Numbered from the stretch's first letter, positions 53,330 to 63,032 are shown. The stretch is 64,000 nt of DNA from Actinomycetales bacterium (GCA_002748155.1 PDRO01000005.1:169800-233799), one strand, 5' to 3'. Numbers and translations: made by a program. The notes: a model not told the origin generated them from the sequence alone.

Positions 53330-53725
53330 TCACCCCGCTCGATCCGCCCACGCCAGGACCGGGACCACCCCGGCCGAGGACACTGAAGCGCCCCAGGTTC
53401 TCCGCCGCTCCTGTACGGGGTGCGGCTCTCGGTTGAGGGTCGGGTAGTGGGCTTGCTCGAACTCCACGGGGGTGATCATCTCAAGGGTGCTGTGCAGGTG
53501 CCTGGTGTTGTACCGGTCGATGCAACCGGCGGTGGCGTAGTCGAGGTCACTGATGGTCCGGGAGGGGCTGGCGTGGAAGACGATGGTCTTGATGCGCTCG
53601 GTCGTGGAGAGGCCGGTCACGCATTCGGTCAGTGCGTTGTCGTACGCGTCCGCGACCGACCCGGTCGAGGGCCGGATGCTCTCGGTGGTGGGGTGGTCGG
53701 TGACCGTGATCGAGGTGTAGAGGCT
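53330..53725 (-). pseudogene. IS3-family transposase (rve domain) remnant
   Basis: The minus-strand frame reads PSTGSVADAYDNALTECVTG and later NTRHLHSTLEMITPVEFEQA, corresponding to the last part of the IS3/IS150-type integrase core with its catalytic glutamate region. The N-terminal half including the first two catalytic aspartates is missing, and a TGA closes the frame at 53726-53728. No intact inverted repeats were noticed. Confidence 0.8.
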
Positions 53726-53732
53726 TCATGGC

Positions 53733-53840
53733 GAGAGCGGGCTCGTCCCACCAGTCGAGTTCGAGGCCAACCACTGGGCATCCCACCCCGAGAAGCACTA
53801 CCGTCAGAAGCCGGTCCTCACCGAGGTCGGATCCAACTAA
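53733..53840 (+). pseudogene. Second IS3-type transposase C-terminal remnant
   Basis: On the opposite strand the frame reads ESGLVPPVEFEANHWASHPE and then KHYRQKPVLTEVGSN before TAA, the C-terminal end of another IS3-group transposase. It abuts the minus-strand relic tail to tail, so at least two insertion events are recorded here. Confidence 0.75.
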
Positions 53841-53983
53841 CCGAGCCTTCACGAAACCCGGGGTGATTCAGTCCTCTCTACGCAGCGGCGGCTTGCCTAC
53901 GAAAGAAGTGAGTATGAGCTTCCCAGTAGTGCCTGGCCGTGTTGCTAGCCTTGGATATAGGGCTCCAGCGAAAGGGGGAGAGT

Positions 53984-55264
53984 ATGTCGTGGGTTGAGGG
54001 TGCGAGCAGCGACAAGCCCCAGCAGAATGGAACGGGACCTGGCTTTACGAGATTCACGTCTAATGAATTTGACATGCTGCGCCGGCAGCACAACATCATG
54101 GTGCTGGTCGGAAACGGCTTCGACATCCAAGCGCTACATGACTATTCACGACCCGTGGATTCGCGCTATGAACCTTTCTTTCACTACCTAAAGATGCGGA
54201 GATTTGACTCCAATAATACAATCTTCTGCCATATGAACGAAGAATTGGAGCGGCATCGGATGCATGGCGGCCATTCTAACTGGAGTGACGTCGAAGCCGC
54301 CATCTCTGCTGCCCTCAAAAAGGATCCAAGTCAGGCAAGCAAAGTCTTCGAGGATTTGCAGGGGGTTCAAGCCGCCTTCGCCCAATTCCTGCAAATGGTT
54401 GCTCCAACTAGTCTCTTGGATGAGATAGGCGCCGATGCCCGTGAGCTCGAGTGGGGGAATACTAGTCTGTCCGAGTTCCTTAGGGACTTCTCGGATGAGC
54501 GGTGCTTTAACTCACTGGAGTTCCCTTCCCGGATTGACCATTACAATCTCTTCAGTTTCCTGTTTGTCAACTTCAACTACACCACGCTTCTGGATAACTA
54601 TATTTACCTTGACCAGAAGCAGTTTGACCCTCTCAAGCACGCCACTGTTGATACAAACTTCTGGTTCAAGAATGACCCGCGAGGGTTCTGGCGGCCCGGG
54701 AGGGATCCCGACCTGGGATACTCCGGGTATGTCACTAGTGAAGTCATCCACCCTCATGGAGTTCTGAGCACGCCCAGATCGTTGTTGTTTGGCATTGATG
54801 CTGAAGATCACTACAAGAAGACCCGCACCCAAACTGATTACCTCAAGAAGCCGTACTGGTCTCAGGCTCACGCCCTCTATCGCAATCACTTTGCGCAGGC
54901 CGACCTCTTTATTATCTTCGGCTGCTCGCTGGGAGAGAGTGACGGTTGGTGGTGGCGCAACATCCTTCGCGCCCTGAGGGCTACGAAGCGGCAGACGTAC
55001 TCGGCCAACCATCCAAAGTCGCCTGGCGAAGTAGTTGAAGAGATTGCCGAACTCATCATCTACCGCCGCCAAGACGGCGATCAGCATACAGTGGAATCAG
55101 TGAAGGAACAATTCCTGAAGTCGGCAGCGGCCCTATTAGAGGCAGAAGAGCGCCAAGAAGTCTCAGCCCGCATCCACGTCATCATCTACGACGACGAGAC
55201 TCCTCGCACCTTTCTCAATACACGCCGAAACGTGCCGCCCTCACACCTGGCGACAGAGCGATAG
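53984..55264 (+). CDS. abiH: AbiH-family phage abortive-infection protein
   Basis: The 426-residue protein carries the AbiH landmarks: VGNGFDI at residues 42-48, FNYT at 197-200, HPHG at 256-259 and FGCSLGESD at 312-320. AbiH proteins abort phage infection, and the first motif is a Rossmann-like nucleotide loop; the mechanism is not known. Codon use is clearly less GC-rich than in all neighbours, with many A/T third positions, pointing to transfer from another source. ATG 53984 follows AAAGGGGGAG. IS3 relics lie immediately upstream, and no partner gene of a multi-gene defence system is visible. Confidence 0.85.
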   Translation: MSWVEGASSDKPQQNGTGPGFTRFTSNEFDMLRRQHNIMVLVGNGFDIQALHDYSRPVDSRYEPFFHYLKMRRFDSNNTIFCHMNEELERHRMHGGHSNWSDVEAAISAALKKDPSQASKVFEDLQGVQAAFAQFLQMVAPTSLLDEIGADARELEWGNTSLSEFLRDFSDERCFNSLEFPSRIDHYNLFSFLFVNFNYTTLLDNYIYLDQKQFDPLKHATVDTNFWFKNDPRGFWRPGRDPDLGYSGYVTSEVIHPHGVLSTPRSLLFGIDAEDHYKKTRTQTDYLKKPYWSQAHALYRNHFAQADLFIIFGCSLGESDGWWWRNILRALRATKRQTYSANHPKSPGEVVEEIAELIIYRRQDGDQHTVESVKEQFLKSAAALLEAEERQEVSARIHVIIYDDETPRTFLNTRRNVPPSHLATER

Positions 55265-55626
55265 GGCTGCGGCGGTGAAGGCTTTGGCTTGTTGTCCGGC
55301 GAAGAGGCGCCTATGCCTGCCCTAGCGTCAGCTGCTGCACGAAGCGGTGAGCTCGCCCACCTCATCGCCGAGGGCCGTGACCAAGCTCTTGGGGGTGTGA
55401 AACGGTGCCCATTCCCGTTCGTCCGCGACCACCCGCGTGCGGGTCGAGCTACAGCTCCACGCCTCCTCGGAAACCGAGCAGATGGCTCGCGCAATTGGGC
55501 TTCCGGGCGGAGACCCGGGGCTCCATGATGGGGGTACGCCACCACGCGTACAAACCAGCGGGGACTAAGTGCCGTAAGCGGTTTCCGAGCTCAGGGCTCG
55601 GCCCCGCGGATCGTTCGCCGCTGCGA
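55265..55626. other. Region after abiH with one relic frame
   Basis: No complete gene is seen. A plus-strand frame from about 55402 to a TAA at 55566-55568 reads TTRVRVELQLHASSETEQ and MARAIGLPGGDPGLHDGG, which has a natural look but no start or recognised family. It may be the end of a deleted gene. Confidence 0.4.
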
Positions 55627-57156
55627 TCACTCGCCACTGCGACGGGTCGTTCTTCGGTGACGACCTGGACGGTGGCCCGGCTCGTCCCATACCTGCCGGT
55701 CGAAGGGGGCCTGCTCTGGTGCGGTGGCGTGCCGTTGCGAGCGAGCTACTTCCAGCTCGTCGTGCATGCGCAGGCAGCGTGCCCGAGTGAGTGGATACCG
55801 TCGGGCAACAAACCAGGCGGTGCCCATGAGGACCAACACCGACACGAGCATGGTCAACCGGATGCCCCACAACGCGCTCTCGGGCTGGGCCAACCGTTCG
55901 ATCCCGTGCTGCGCGTGCTGGTAGCCGGTCAGCTCGAGCACCAGACCGGTCGCGAAGGTGGCCAACGCCGATGCCAGTGTGCGCACCAGGACCATCACCC
56001 CGCTGAACGACCCGGCGTTGCGCGCACCTTGGCGGAGCTCGCCGTCGTCGACGACATCCGGGAACATCACCCAGATCGTCACGAGCATCGCCGCCAGACC
56101 GATCGCGAACACCCCGGACAGCAGATAGACGGGCCACACCTCACGGTTCGTCGGCCAGCAGGCGATGCCGATCATGGCCAGCATGCTCACCGGGATCATC
56201 CGGGCGTAGAGCAGGTTCTTGTTCACCCGCCCGACCAGGCGCATGAGCACCGGCAGCAACCCGATCGACACGAGCGCGAAGACCGCGGCGAAAACGTCCG
56301 AGCGCACCTCCGGGACGGCATACCGGGCGTAGTAGATGACCACCCCGGTGACGATGTCCATGGTGACTGCGGCACACAGATACATCGCCGTGAGTCGCCG
56401 GAACGACGGCACCCGGAACGGCGACACCACGACCCGCACGGAGAAATGCCCGGCCCGCTCAGCCACGGGAGCCCGCTCGTGGGAGAAGCGGGCGACCAGC
56501 AGCAACGGCACCGAGAAGAAGGTCCCGAAGCCGAGGAACAAGGACAGATAGAGCGTGGTGAGGCTCAACTGCCCGGCGATGAACTCATTGACCAGCCAGT
56601 TCATGACGAACGTACAGCCGACCGCCGAGAAGGTCGCGAACCCGAGACGCAACACGTTGACCCGGCTGCGCTCGTCGGGATCGGTCGTCACCTCGGTCGA
56701 CATCGAGCCGTAGGGCACAGCGATCACGCTGGCGACCGTCGTCCACACCAGGTGCGCACCGACGACGAACCAGGTCTTGGTGGCCTGGCTCGACCAATCG
56801 CCGATCGGCGCCCAGAGCGCGGCCATCGCGGGCGGCAACAGCAGAGCACCGGCGAAGATCCACGGTCGCCGCCGGCCCCACCGGGACCGGGTGCGGTCGG
56901 TGATCACACCCATTAACGGATGATTGATCGCGTCCCAGACCTTGCTGACCACGACGGTCGTGCCGGCCAGCCCGGGTGGCAGGCCGACGATGTCGGTGAG
57001 ATAGAAGAGGTAGAGCACCGACAGGGTTGCCACGCCACCGCCACCGAACACGTCGCCGGCGGCGAAGACCCACCGCTCGGTGCGGGTCATCTGCGGGCCG
57101 GTCGCCGGTGGGCCGGGCACCGGAGCCGGAGTCGCCGGCGACGCAGCGTGAGACAT
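55627..57156 (-). CDS. Glycoside-pentoside-hexuronide (GPH) type sugar symporter
   Basis: A 509-residue membrane protein with 12 hydrophobic helices. The N-terminus has DVFGGGGVATLSVLYLFYLTDIVGL and the loop VWDAINHPLMGVITDRTRSRWGRRRPW, the GPH/MelB cation-binding and helix 2-3 signature with D..NP.MG. It probably imports a glycoside with Na+ or H+. The C-terminal 40 residues are polar and arginine-rich. The substrate is unknown, and no glycosidase is adjacent. Confidence 0.88.
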   Translation of the reverse strand: MSHAASPATPAPVPGPPATGPQMTRTERWVFAAGDVFGGGGVATLSVLYLFYLTDIVGLPPGLAGTTVVVSKVWDAINHPLMGVITDRTRSRWGRRRPWIFAGALLLPPAMAALWAPIGDWSSQATKTWFVVGAHLVWTTVASVIAVPYGSMSTEVTTDPDERSRVNVLRLGFATFSAVGCTFVMNWLVNEFIAGQLSLTTLYLSLFLGFGTFFSVPLLLVARFSHERAPVAERAGHFSVRVVVSPFRVPSFRRLTAMYLCAAVTMDIVTGVVIYYARYAVPEVRSDVFAAVFALVSIGLLPVLMRLVGRVNKNLLYARMIPVSMLAMIGIACWPTNREVWPVYLLSGVFAIGLAAMLVTIWVMFPDVVDDGELRQGARNAGSFSGVMVLVRTLASALATFATGLVLELTGYQHAQHGIERLAQPESALWGIRLTMLVSVLVLMGTAWFVARRYPLTRARCLRMHDELEVARSQRHATAPEQAPFDRQVWDEPGHRPGRHRRTTRRSGE

Positions 57157-57210
57157 GACGGCGCCAGCATAGGCGTCACCGCACAGCCGCTACCGGACCG
57201 GGCCAGCCGG

Positions 57211-57222
57211 TACGGTCACGGT
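57211..57222 (+). promoter_or_regulatory. Leaderless-type -10 element of the MBL-fold gene
   Basis: TACGGT stands six bases before the ATG at 57223, with no ribosome-binding site. Confidence 0.45.
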
Positions 57223-58281
57223 ATGTGCCAGGTGGACGCGATTCTGGACCCGCAGCTCATCCCTCGCGAGGCTCCCGGCGAGGCGGTCGACCCGATCGGC
57301 CTGGAGCCGGTCGACGAGGTCTCGGTGACCACCCTCGTCGACAACGTCTACGACGGGCTGCTCACCGACAGCGACGGTGTCACGCGCACCCCGATGCAGG
57401 CACACCGGCCGCCGGCCCGGCACTTCGACACCGGCTACGCCTGGGGTGGTTTGCGTGCCGAGCACGGTTTCGCCGCCCTGGTCACCGTCCGCCGTGGTGA
57501 GTCGACGTGGCGGGTGCTTTTCGACACCGGGCTCACCCCGGACGGGATGATCGACAACGCCGACCGGATGCAGATCGATCTGCGCGACGTGCAGGCCGTG
57601 CTGCTCAGCCACGGCCACTTCGACCACGCCGGCGGTCTGCTCGGTCTCGGTGAGCGTCTGGCGGGCCGGTCGACCGGCTCGATGCCGCTCGTGCTGCACC
57701 CCTTCGCGTTCACTCCCCGGCGGTTGGCCGTGCCCGGCAGCCCCGAGCTGCTGCTGCCGACGTTGAGCCGGGCTGCGGTCGAAGCGGAGGGTTTCGCAGT
57801 CATCGACCGTCGCGTGCCGTCACTGTTGCTCGACGGCTCGCTGCTGCTGACCGGCGAAGTGGACCGTACGACCGACTTCGAGCTGGGGATGCCGCCGGTC
57901 CATGAGGCGTTCGTGGATGGGGCGTGGGGCCCGGACCGGACTGTCATCGACGATCAGGCGCTCGTGGTGAACGTGCGGGGGCAAGGCTTGGTCATCGTCA
58001 CCGGTTGTGGGCATGCCGGCACGGTGAACATCGCCCGTCACGCGATGCGGCTGACCGGGGTGCCGAAGCTGGCCGGAATGCTCGGCGGTTTCCACCTCAA
58101 CGGCCCCGCGTTCGCACCGGTCATCGAACCCACAGTGTCGGCTTTCGTGGAGCTCGACCCGCAGCTGGTCGTCGCCGGCCATTGCACCGGTTTCGCCGCT
58201 CAGGCGCGTCTGGCAGCCGCGCTGCCCACGGCATACCTGCCCGGATCGAGCGGGTCGACTTACACGGTGCGAGCCGGCTAG
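57223..58281 (+). CDS. MBL-fold metallo-hydrolase (COG1237-like)
   Basis: The 352-residue protein has the HxHxDH motif in SHGHFDHAGG (H130, H132, D134, H135), a further ligand H264 in GCGHAGTVN and H320 in AGHCTGF. This belongs to the branch related to the dihydropterin ribofuranosyl-aminobenzene phosphate synthase-like MBL proteins, whose bacterial members have varied or unknown substrates. ATG 57223 lies six bases after TACGGT, and the open frame to 56920 overlaps the GPH gene on the other strand. It is divergent from the transporter. Confidence 0.85.
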   Translation: MCQVDAILDPQLIPREAPGEAVDPIGLEPVDEVSVTTLVDNVYDGLLTDSDGVTRTPMQAHRPPARHFDTGYAWGGLRAEHGFAALVTVRRGESTWRVLFDTGLTPDGMIDNADRMQIDLRDVQAVLLSHGHFDHAGGLLGLGERLAGRSTGSMPLVLHPFAFTPRRLAVPGSPELLLPTLSRAAVEAEGFAVIDRRVPSLLLDGSLLLTGEVDRTTDFELGMPPVHEAFVDGAWGPDRTVIDDQALVVNVRGQGLVIVTGCGHAGTVNIARHAMRLTGVPKLAGMLGGFHLNGPAFAPVIEPTVSAFVELDPQLVVAGHCTGFAAQARLAAALPTAYLPGSSGSTYTVRAG

Positions 58282-58333
58282 CGACAGCGCACGGGTCCGG
58301 GCCGGCCCCGGATCACCGCCGGGCCGGCTGTGG

Positions 58334-59305
58334 TCAGGACACGGTGAAAACGATCTTGCCGAACAGGTCGCCGGTGGCCATCTTCTCGAAGCCCGCGCGT
58401 GCCTCGGCTAGTGGCAGCACCGAGTCGACGACCGGCTCAATGCCCTGCTGCTGCACGAATTGCGCCAACCGCGCCAGCTCCTCGCGAGTGCCCATCGTCG
58501 AGCCGACCACCCGCAGCTGTTTGAAGAAGATCTTGGTCAGCTCGGCTTTGGCGGGAGCATCACCGCTGGTCGCCCCGGAGATGACGATGGAGCCGCCGGG
58601 TTTGAGCGAGTTGACCGAGTGCGACCAGGTCGCGGCACCTACGGTCTCCATGACCGCGTCGACCCGCTCGGGCAGCCGTTGCCCGGCCGGGAACCACCGG
58701 TCGGCGCCGATACGCAGCGCGTGCTCGCCTTTGGCCTCGTCCCGCGAGGTGACCCACATCCGATACCCGGCGGCTGCTCCGAGCTGCACGAGTGCCGTCG
58801 CGACCCCGCCGCCGGCGCCTTGCACGAGCACGGTGGCGCCGGGGGTGAGACCGCCGTTGACGAAGAGCATCCGGTATGCCGTGAGCCAGGCCGTCGACAG
58901 GCAGGCCGCGGTCTCCCAGGACATTCCCTCGGGCTTGGGAATGCAGTTGCCTTCGGGCACGGCGACCTGCTCGGCGAGGGTGCCTGGATGCAGCTCCGAG
59001 AGCAGGGTGCGGGCCGGGTCGAGGGTCTCGTCGCCTTGCCAGCCGGCAGTGGCGACCACCGAGTGCACGATGACTTCGCGGCCGTGCCCGTCGATGCCGG
59101 CGCCGTCGCACCCGAGGATCATCGGTAGTTTGTCGGCCGACAGCCCGACTCCCATGAGTGACCACAGGTCGTGGTGGTTCAGGCCACTGGTGCGCAGCGA
59201 CACCACGGTCCAGCCCGGCTGAGCCTGCGGAGCGGGTTGTTCACCGACGACGAGGCCGGCGAGCGGGTTGGTGCGGTCCTGGCTGGCGGCGTAGACGCTG
59301 AGCAT
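58334..59305 (-). CDS. Zinc-binding dehydrogenase (MDR superfamily)
   Basis: A 323-residue medium-chain dehydrogenase/reductase. GroES-like part: HDLWSLMGVGLSADKLPMILGCDGAG; nucleotide-binding part: VLVQGAGGGVATALVQLGAAAG. The catalytic zinc cysteine of classical alcohol dehydrogenases is not obvious, so quinone oxidoreductase-like activity with NADPH is as likely. The substrate is unknown. It converges with the MBL gene and is divergent from the DUF885 gene. Confidence 0.88.
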   Translation of the reverse strand: MLSVYAASQDRTNPLAGLVVGEQPAPQAQPGWTVVSLRTSGLNHHDLWSLMGVGLSADKLPMILGCDGAGIDGHGREVIVHSVVATAGWQGDETLDPARTLLSELHPGTLAEQVAVPEGNCIPKPEGMSWETAACLSTAWLTAYRMLFVNGGLTPGATVLVQGAGGGVATALVQLGAAAGYRMWVTSRDEAKGEHALRIGADRWFPAGQRLPERVDAVMETVGAATWSHSVNSLKPGGSIVISGATSGDAPAKAELTKIFFKQLRVVGSTMGTREELARLAQFVQQQGIEPVVDSVLPLAEARAGFEKMATGDLFGKIVFTVS

Positions 59306-59367
59306 GCACCAAGACTACGCGGAGCAGGCGGCCCAGCTGGGGTGAGCGAGCAGACCGGCCCACGAGG

Positions 59368-59380
59368 TAGTTTCACGGTC
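59368..59380 (+). promoter_or_regulatory. Leaderless-type -10 element of the DUF885 gene
   Basis: TAGTTT is followed by seven bases and the GTG at 59381. Confidence 0.45.
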
Positions 59381-61687
59381 GTGAGCGCTATAAGCAGTCA
59401 GACCCGCACCCCGACGGCTATCGATCACCTCGCCGATGACTTCCTGGCACGCGAGGTGGCGTTGTCGCCGATCGAAGCGACCTATCTGGGGATCGCGGGC
59501 TACGACGAACAACTCGACGATCTCTCGCCGGCGGGGTATGCCGCGCACTCGGCGCTGCGACGTGACGTGCTGGCCCAGCTCGAGCGCCTGGACGTCGTCG
59601 ACGACACCGACAGGGTGACCGTGGCTGCGCTGCGTGATCGCCTCGGTCTGGCCGAGCAGATGTATGCCATGGGCCTCGACGAGATGAGCCTCAACGTCAT
59701 CGCCTCCCCGTTGCAAGGGGTGCGCGAGATTTTCGACTTGATGCCGCAGGACTCCGGCGCGGCCTGGTCGACGGTGGCCGCCCGGATGGAGCAGGTCCCC
59801 CGGGCGATGGCTGGGTATGCCGAGTCGTTGGTTGCCGCCAAAGCGGCCGGGAACGTCGCGCCACGACGCCAGGTCGAGGCCTGCATCGCCCAGTGCGAGG
59901 CATTGACCGCGGCCGACGGGTATTTCGCCACTCTGGCGGCCGGGGCACGCTGCGACGACGGGCCGCTGGAGACCGGAGTGCACGACCGGCTGCGCGCGGC
60001 GACGACTACTGCGGCGGCGGCGTACGAGCAACTCGGTGACTTCCTGGCCCGCGAGCTGGCCCCGGTGGCGCCCGAGCAGGATGCTTGCGGCCGGGAGCGC
60101 TACGAGCTGTTGTCGCGTTACTTCGTCGGTGCCGACGTCGACCTCGCCGAGACCTACGAGTGGGGGCAGCAGGAGCTGGCTGCGATCACCGCCCAAATGC
60201 ACGAGGTCGCCGAGCGGATCTCACCGGGGGCGAGCATCGAGGAGGCGATCGCCGTCCTCAACACCGACCCCCGCTATGTGCTCGAGGGCACGGATGCGTT
60301 GCGCGCCTGGATGCAGGAGCGGGCTGACGAGGCCATCGCCAGCCTCGCCGACGTGCATTTCGACATTCCGGATCCGGTGCGCCGGATCGAGTGCCGGATC
60401 GCTCCGACCCAGACCGGCGGCATCTACTACACCGGCCCCAGCGAGGACTTCAGCCGGCCGGGACGGATGTGGTGGTCGGTGCCGAAGGGCGAGACGACCT
60501 TCTACACGTGGTGTGAGCTGACCACGGTCTACCACGAGGGGGTGCCGGGTCATCACCTCCAGGTCGCCCAGACCGCCTACCGTTCGGCGTTGCTCAACCG
60601 GTGGCGGCGGTTGGCGGCGTGGACCTCCGGGCACGGTGAGGGTTGGGCGTTGTATGCCGAACGGTTGATGACCGAGCTGGGGTTCATGGACGACCCCGGC
60701 AACCGGCTCGGCTGGCTCGGTGCCCAGTCGCTGCGGGCCGCCCGGGTGGTCATCGACATCGGCGTGCACTGCGGTTTCGAGGCCCCCGCCGAGGTCGGGG
60801 GCGGCGCGTGGACCTACGACAAGGCCTGGGCTTTCCTCACCGGGCACAGCCACGAGTCGCATCGCATGCTGCGGTTCGAGCTGGATCGTTATCTCGGCTG
60901 GCCTGGTCAGGCCCCGTCCTACAAGATCGGCGAGCGGCTGTGGCTGGAGCTGCGGGATCAGGTGCGGGCCCGGGACGGTGGCAGCAGCTCCATCATGCCC
61001 GTGTCACTCGCCGTCTCGGTGAGGTTGCCGGCGAGGCTGCCGATGACCAGACCACCGACGCCGACACCGATGATCCAGCCGATGACGCCGTTGCGGCCCT
61101 GGCGCCAGGCCAGGCCGTGCACGCTGGCCAAGCCGGCACCGGCGTGCGCCCGGCCGCGCCGGCCGGGGATGAGTCCGGCGCCGAGGTCACGCCGATCCAG
61201 CAACACGAAGGCGACGACGAGCCCGACGACGAGGGCAGCGACTCCCAGCAACGCCACCCAGGTGTGGTTGGCGTCGAAGGCCCGCGCCTTGGTCGTCCAG
61301 GCGACCGGGGAGACCCAGGCGACCCACCCGGGCACGTCCGGCCGGGAGTCGGCGACAGCCCGCCACAGGAACAGGCCGCCGAGAGCACCCATGGCCAAGC
61401 CCGCGCACCCCCGGGCCGTGTCGGTCAACTGGGCGGCGACCGCCGTGATGCCGACGAAGGCCAAGGCCGTTGCAGCCCAACCGGCCACGGAGGCAACCGA
61501 ACCGGCCGGGTCCATGCCGAGCGCGGCATACCCCGCGGCGGTCAGCACGCACGTGGACAGCACGGCTGCCGTGGCGACGAGGACCGCCGCGACCAGCGGG
61601 GCCCGACGCCCGACGACTCCGGCGCCGACGAGCTCGAACCGCCCGTCTTCTTCCTCGGTCCGGGTATGCCGCCGGACCAGGACGTAG
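59381..61687 (+). CDS. DUF885 protein, 3' end fused into antisense permease sequence
   Basis: The first 535 residues are a normal DUF885 protein (zinc carboxypeptidase-like): SLNVIASPLQGVREIFDLMP, TTVYHEGVPGHHLQVAQTAY (HExxxxHH-type zinc site) and SGHGEGWALYAERLMTELGF. After [21 protein letters not shown] (about 60970-60985) the family sequence stops roughly 30-40 residues short. The frame then continues, without a stop, for about 234 residues of low-complexity antisense of the ABC permease, ending at 61687. The genuine C-terminus is therefore missing; a rearrangement or assembly join is suspected. GTG 59381 follows TAGTTT by seven bases. Confidence 0.75.
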   Translation: MSAISSQTRTPTAIDHLADDFLAREVALSPIEATYLGIAGYDEQLDDLSPAGYAAHSALRRDVLAQLERLDVVDDTDRVTVAALRDRLGLAEQMYAMGLDEMSLNVIASPLQGVREIFDLMPQDSGAAWSTVAARMEQVPRAMAGYAESLVAAKAAGNVAPRRQVEACIAQCEALTAADGYFATLAAGARCDDGPLETGVHDRLRAATTTAAAAYEQLGDFLARELAPVAPEQDACGRERYELLSRYFVGADVDLAETYEWGQQELAAITAQMHEVAERISPGASIEEAIAVLNTDPRYVLEGTDALRAWMQERADEAIASLADVHFDIPDPVRRIECRIAPTQTGGIYYTGPSEDFSRPGRMWWSVPKGETTFYTWCELTTVYHEGVPGHHLQVAQTAYRSALLNRWRRLAAWTSGHGEGWALYAERLMTELGFMDDPGNRLGWLGAQSLRAARVVIDIGVHCGFEAPAEVGGGAWTYDKAWAFLTGHSHESHRMLRFELDRYLGWPGQAPSYKIGERLWLELRDQVRARDGGSSSIMPVSLAVSVRLPARLPMTRPPTPTPMIQPMTPLRPWRQARPCTLAKPAPACARPRRPGMSPAPRSRRSSNTKATTSPTTRAATPSNATQVWLASKARALVVQATGETQATHPGTSGRESATARHRNRPPRAPMAKPAHPRAVSVNWAATAVMPTKAKAVAAQPATEATEPAGSMPSAAYPAAVSTHVDSTAAVATRTAATSGARRPTTPAPTSSNRPSSSSVRVCRRTRT

Positions 61688-61992
61688 CCGAGGATCGCGA
61701 GCATGATCGCGCCCATCATCTGCGTCTTGATGACAGCGAGCGCGTCCGGGCTGGTGGTGTCCGCAGCCGGGCCGTAGAGCGCGACCGCGGCCGGGTTGGC
61801 GAAGATCTCTTGAATGGCACCGTCGATCGACTCGGGCGTCGGATACAGCGCGAGAGTGGCTTGCGCACTGCTGACCACGAGCAGGGTGATGCCGAGGATG
61901 CCGATCGGCAGCAACACGCGGTCGCGTCGCACGGCGAGGCGCGCCAGGGTGCCGGTGCCGGCCAGGCCCGCCCGGCTCGTGATCGCGCTCAT
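60958..61992 (-). CDS. ABC-2 type exporter permease, C-terminally truncated
   Basis: A 344-residue hydrophobic protein with about eight helices, resembling the first two thirds of the large permeases called polyketide antibiotic exporters (about 530 residues). Blocks include [30 protein letters not shown] N-terminal region and [21 protein letters not shown]. It breaks off after [20 protein letters not shown] and ends in antisense DUF885 sequence (PPSRART). It overlaps the downstream ATPase gene start by 4 bases at its own 5' end (ATGA). It probably lost its last 3-4 helices. Confidence 0.75.
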   Translation of the reverse strand: MSAITSRAGLAGTGTLARLAVRRDRVLLPIGILGITLLVVSSAQATLALYPTPESIDGAIQEIFANPAAVALYGPAADTTSPDALAVIKTQMMGAIMLAILGYVLVRRHTRTEEEDGRFELVGAGVVGRRAPLVAAVLVATAAVLSTCVLTAAGYAALGMDPAGSVASVAGWAATALAFVGITAVAAQLTDTARGCAGLAMGALGGLFLWRAVADSRPDVPGWVAWVSPVAWTTKARAFDANHTWVALLGVAALVVGLVVAFVLLDRRDLGAGLIPGRRGRAHAGAGLASVHGLAWRQGRNGVIGWIIGVGVGGLVIGSLAGNLTETASDTGMMELLPPSRART

Positions 61993-62891
61993 GACGCGTA
62001 GCTCCGTAGGAAGAGCTCTTCCAGCGTGGGTGGCTGGCTGGTGAGGGCTTGGATGCCGTGTGCCCCGATCGCGACCAGCACCTCGCCGAGGTGTTCGGTG
62101 TCGACCGACATGGTGAGCTGGTGCCCGTCCAGTGCGACGTCGTGTACGCCTGGGAGAGCGGCGATCCCGGTGACTGCCGGTGGTTCGGCGAGTGTTGCGG
62201 CCACTGACGTGCGGGTGAGATGGCGCAGTTCGGCGAGGCTGCCGGACTCGACGACGGCGCCGTCCTTGATGATGCTCACCCGGTCGCAGAGCGCTTCCAC
62301 CTCGGAGAGGATGTGGCTTGAGAGGAAGATCGTGCGGCCCTCGGCCCGGGCTTCGCCGACATAGTCGCGGAAGACCCGGTCCATCAGCGGGTCGAGACCG
62401 GCGGTGGGTTCGTCGAGCAGCAGCAGCTCCGCGTCGGAGGACAACGCCGCGACGAGGGCGACCTTCTGCCGGTTGCCTTTGGAATAGGTGCGGCCCTTCT
62501 TGGTGGGGTCGAGGTCGAAGCGGTCGATCAGGTCGTCACGGCGGGTGGTGTTGAGCCCGCCGCGCAGCCGGGAGATGAGGTCGATGACCTCGCCGCCGGT
62601 GAGGTTGGGCCACAACGAGACGTCACCGGGCACGTAGGCGATCCGCCGGTGCAGGGTCTCGACGTCGGTCCACGGGTCGCCGCCGAGCAGCCGGACCGTG
62701 CCGCTGTCGCTGCGGAGCAGGCCGAGCAACACCCGGATGGTCGTCGACTTGCCGGCTCCGTTGGGGCCGAGGAATCCATGGACCTCGCCCTGGGTGACAG
62801 TGAGGTCGAGCCCGTCGAGCGCGACGGTGGCGCCGAAGGTCTTGCACAAGCCCGTGATCTCGATGGGGTGGGTCGTGCCGCGAGTGCTCAT
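61989..62891 (-). CDS. ABC exporter ATP-binding protein
   Basis: The 300-residue ATPase has Walker [10 protein letters not shown], the signature region [15 protein letters not shown], Walker [13 protein letters not shown] and switch SSHILSEVE, then the C-terminal extension of antibiotic/drug exporter ATPases. It is the first gene of an operon with the truncated permease (ATGA overlap). Whether the transporter still works is doubtful because of the permease truncation. The substrate is unknown. Confidence 0.92.
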   Translation of the reverse strand: MSTRGTTHPIEITGLCKTFGATVALDGLDLTVTQGEVHGFLGPNGAGKSTTIRVLLGLLRSDSGTVRLLGGDPWTDVETLHRRIAYVPGDVSLWPNLTGGEVIDLISRLRGGLNTTRRDDLIDRFDLDPTKKGRTYSKGNRQKVALVAALSSDAELLLLDEPTAGLDPLMDRVFRDYVGEARAEGRTIFLSSHILSEVEALCDRVSIIKDGAVVESGSLAELRHLTRTSVAATLAEPPAVTGIAALPGVHDVALDGHQLTMSVDTEHLGEVLVAIGAHGIQALTSQPPTLEELFLRSYAS

Positions 62892-63032
62892 GCATCCATC
62901 CTGACACGCTGTTCACAGGTCTTGAGCGATAAAACTCCACAATATGGCTGCTCATGGCCCCGGCCCGGATAGCGAATACATGACGGTCTGGGAGGCGATG
63001 TGACAAATTCAGGAATGGTCATACTCGAATAG

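Noticed and set aside
53547..53852. 101-codon minus-strand frame
   Set aside because: It is an alternative frame through the IS3 relic, without homology of its own.
55405..56916. 503-codon open frame on the plus strand
   Set aside because: Antisense to the GPH transporter over most of its length, and rich in R, H, Q and E, as expected for the shadow of a membrane protein.
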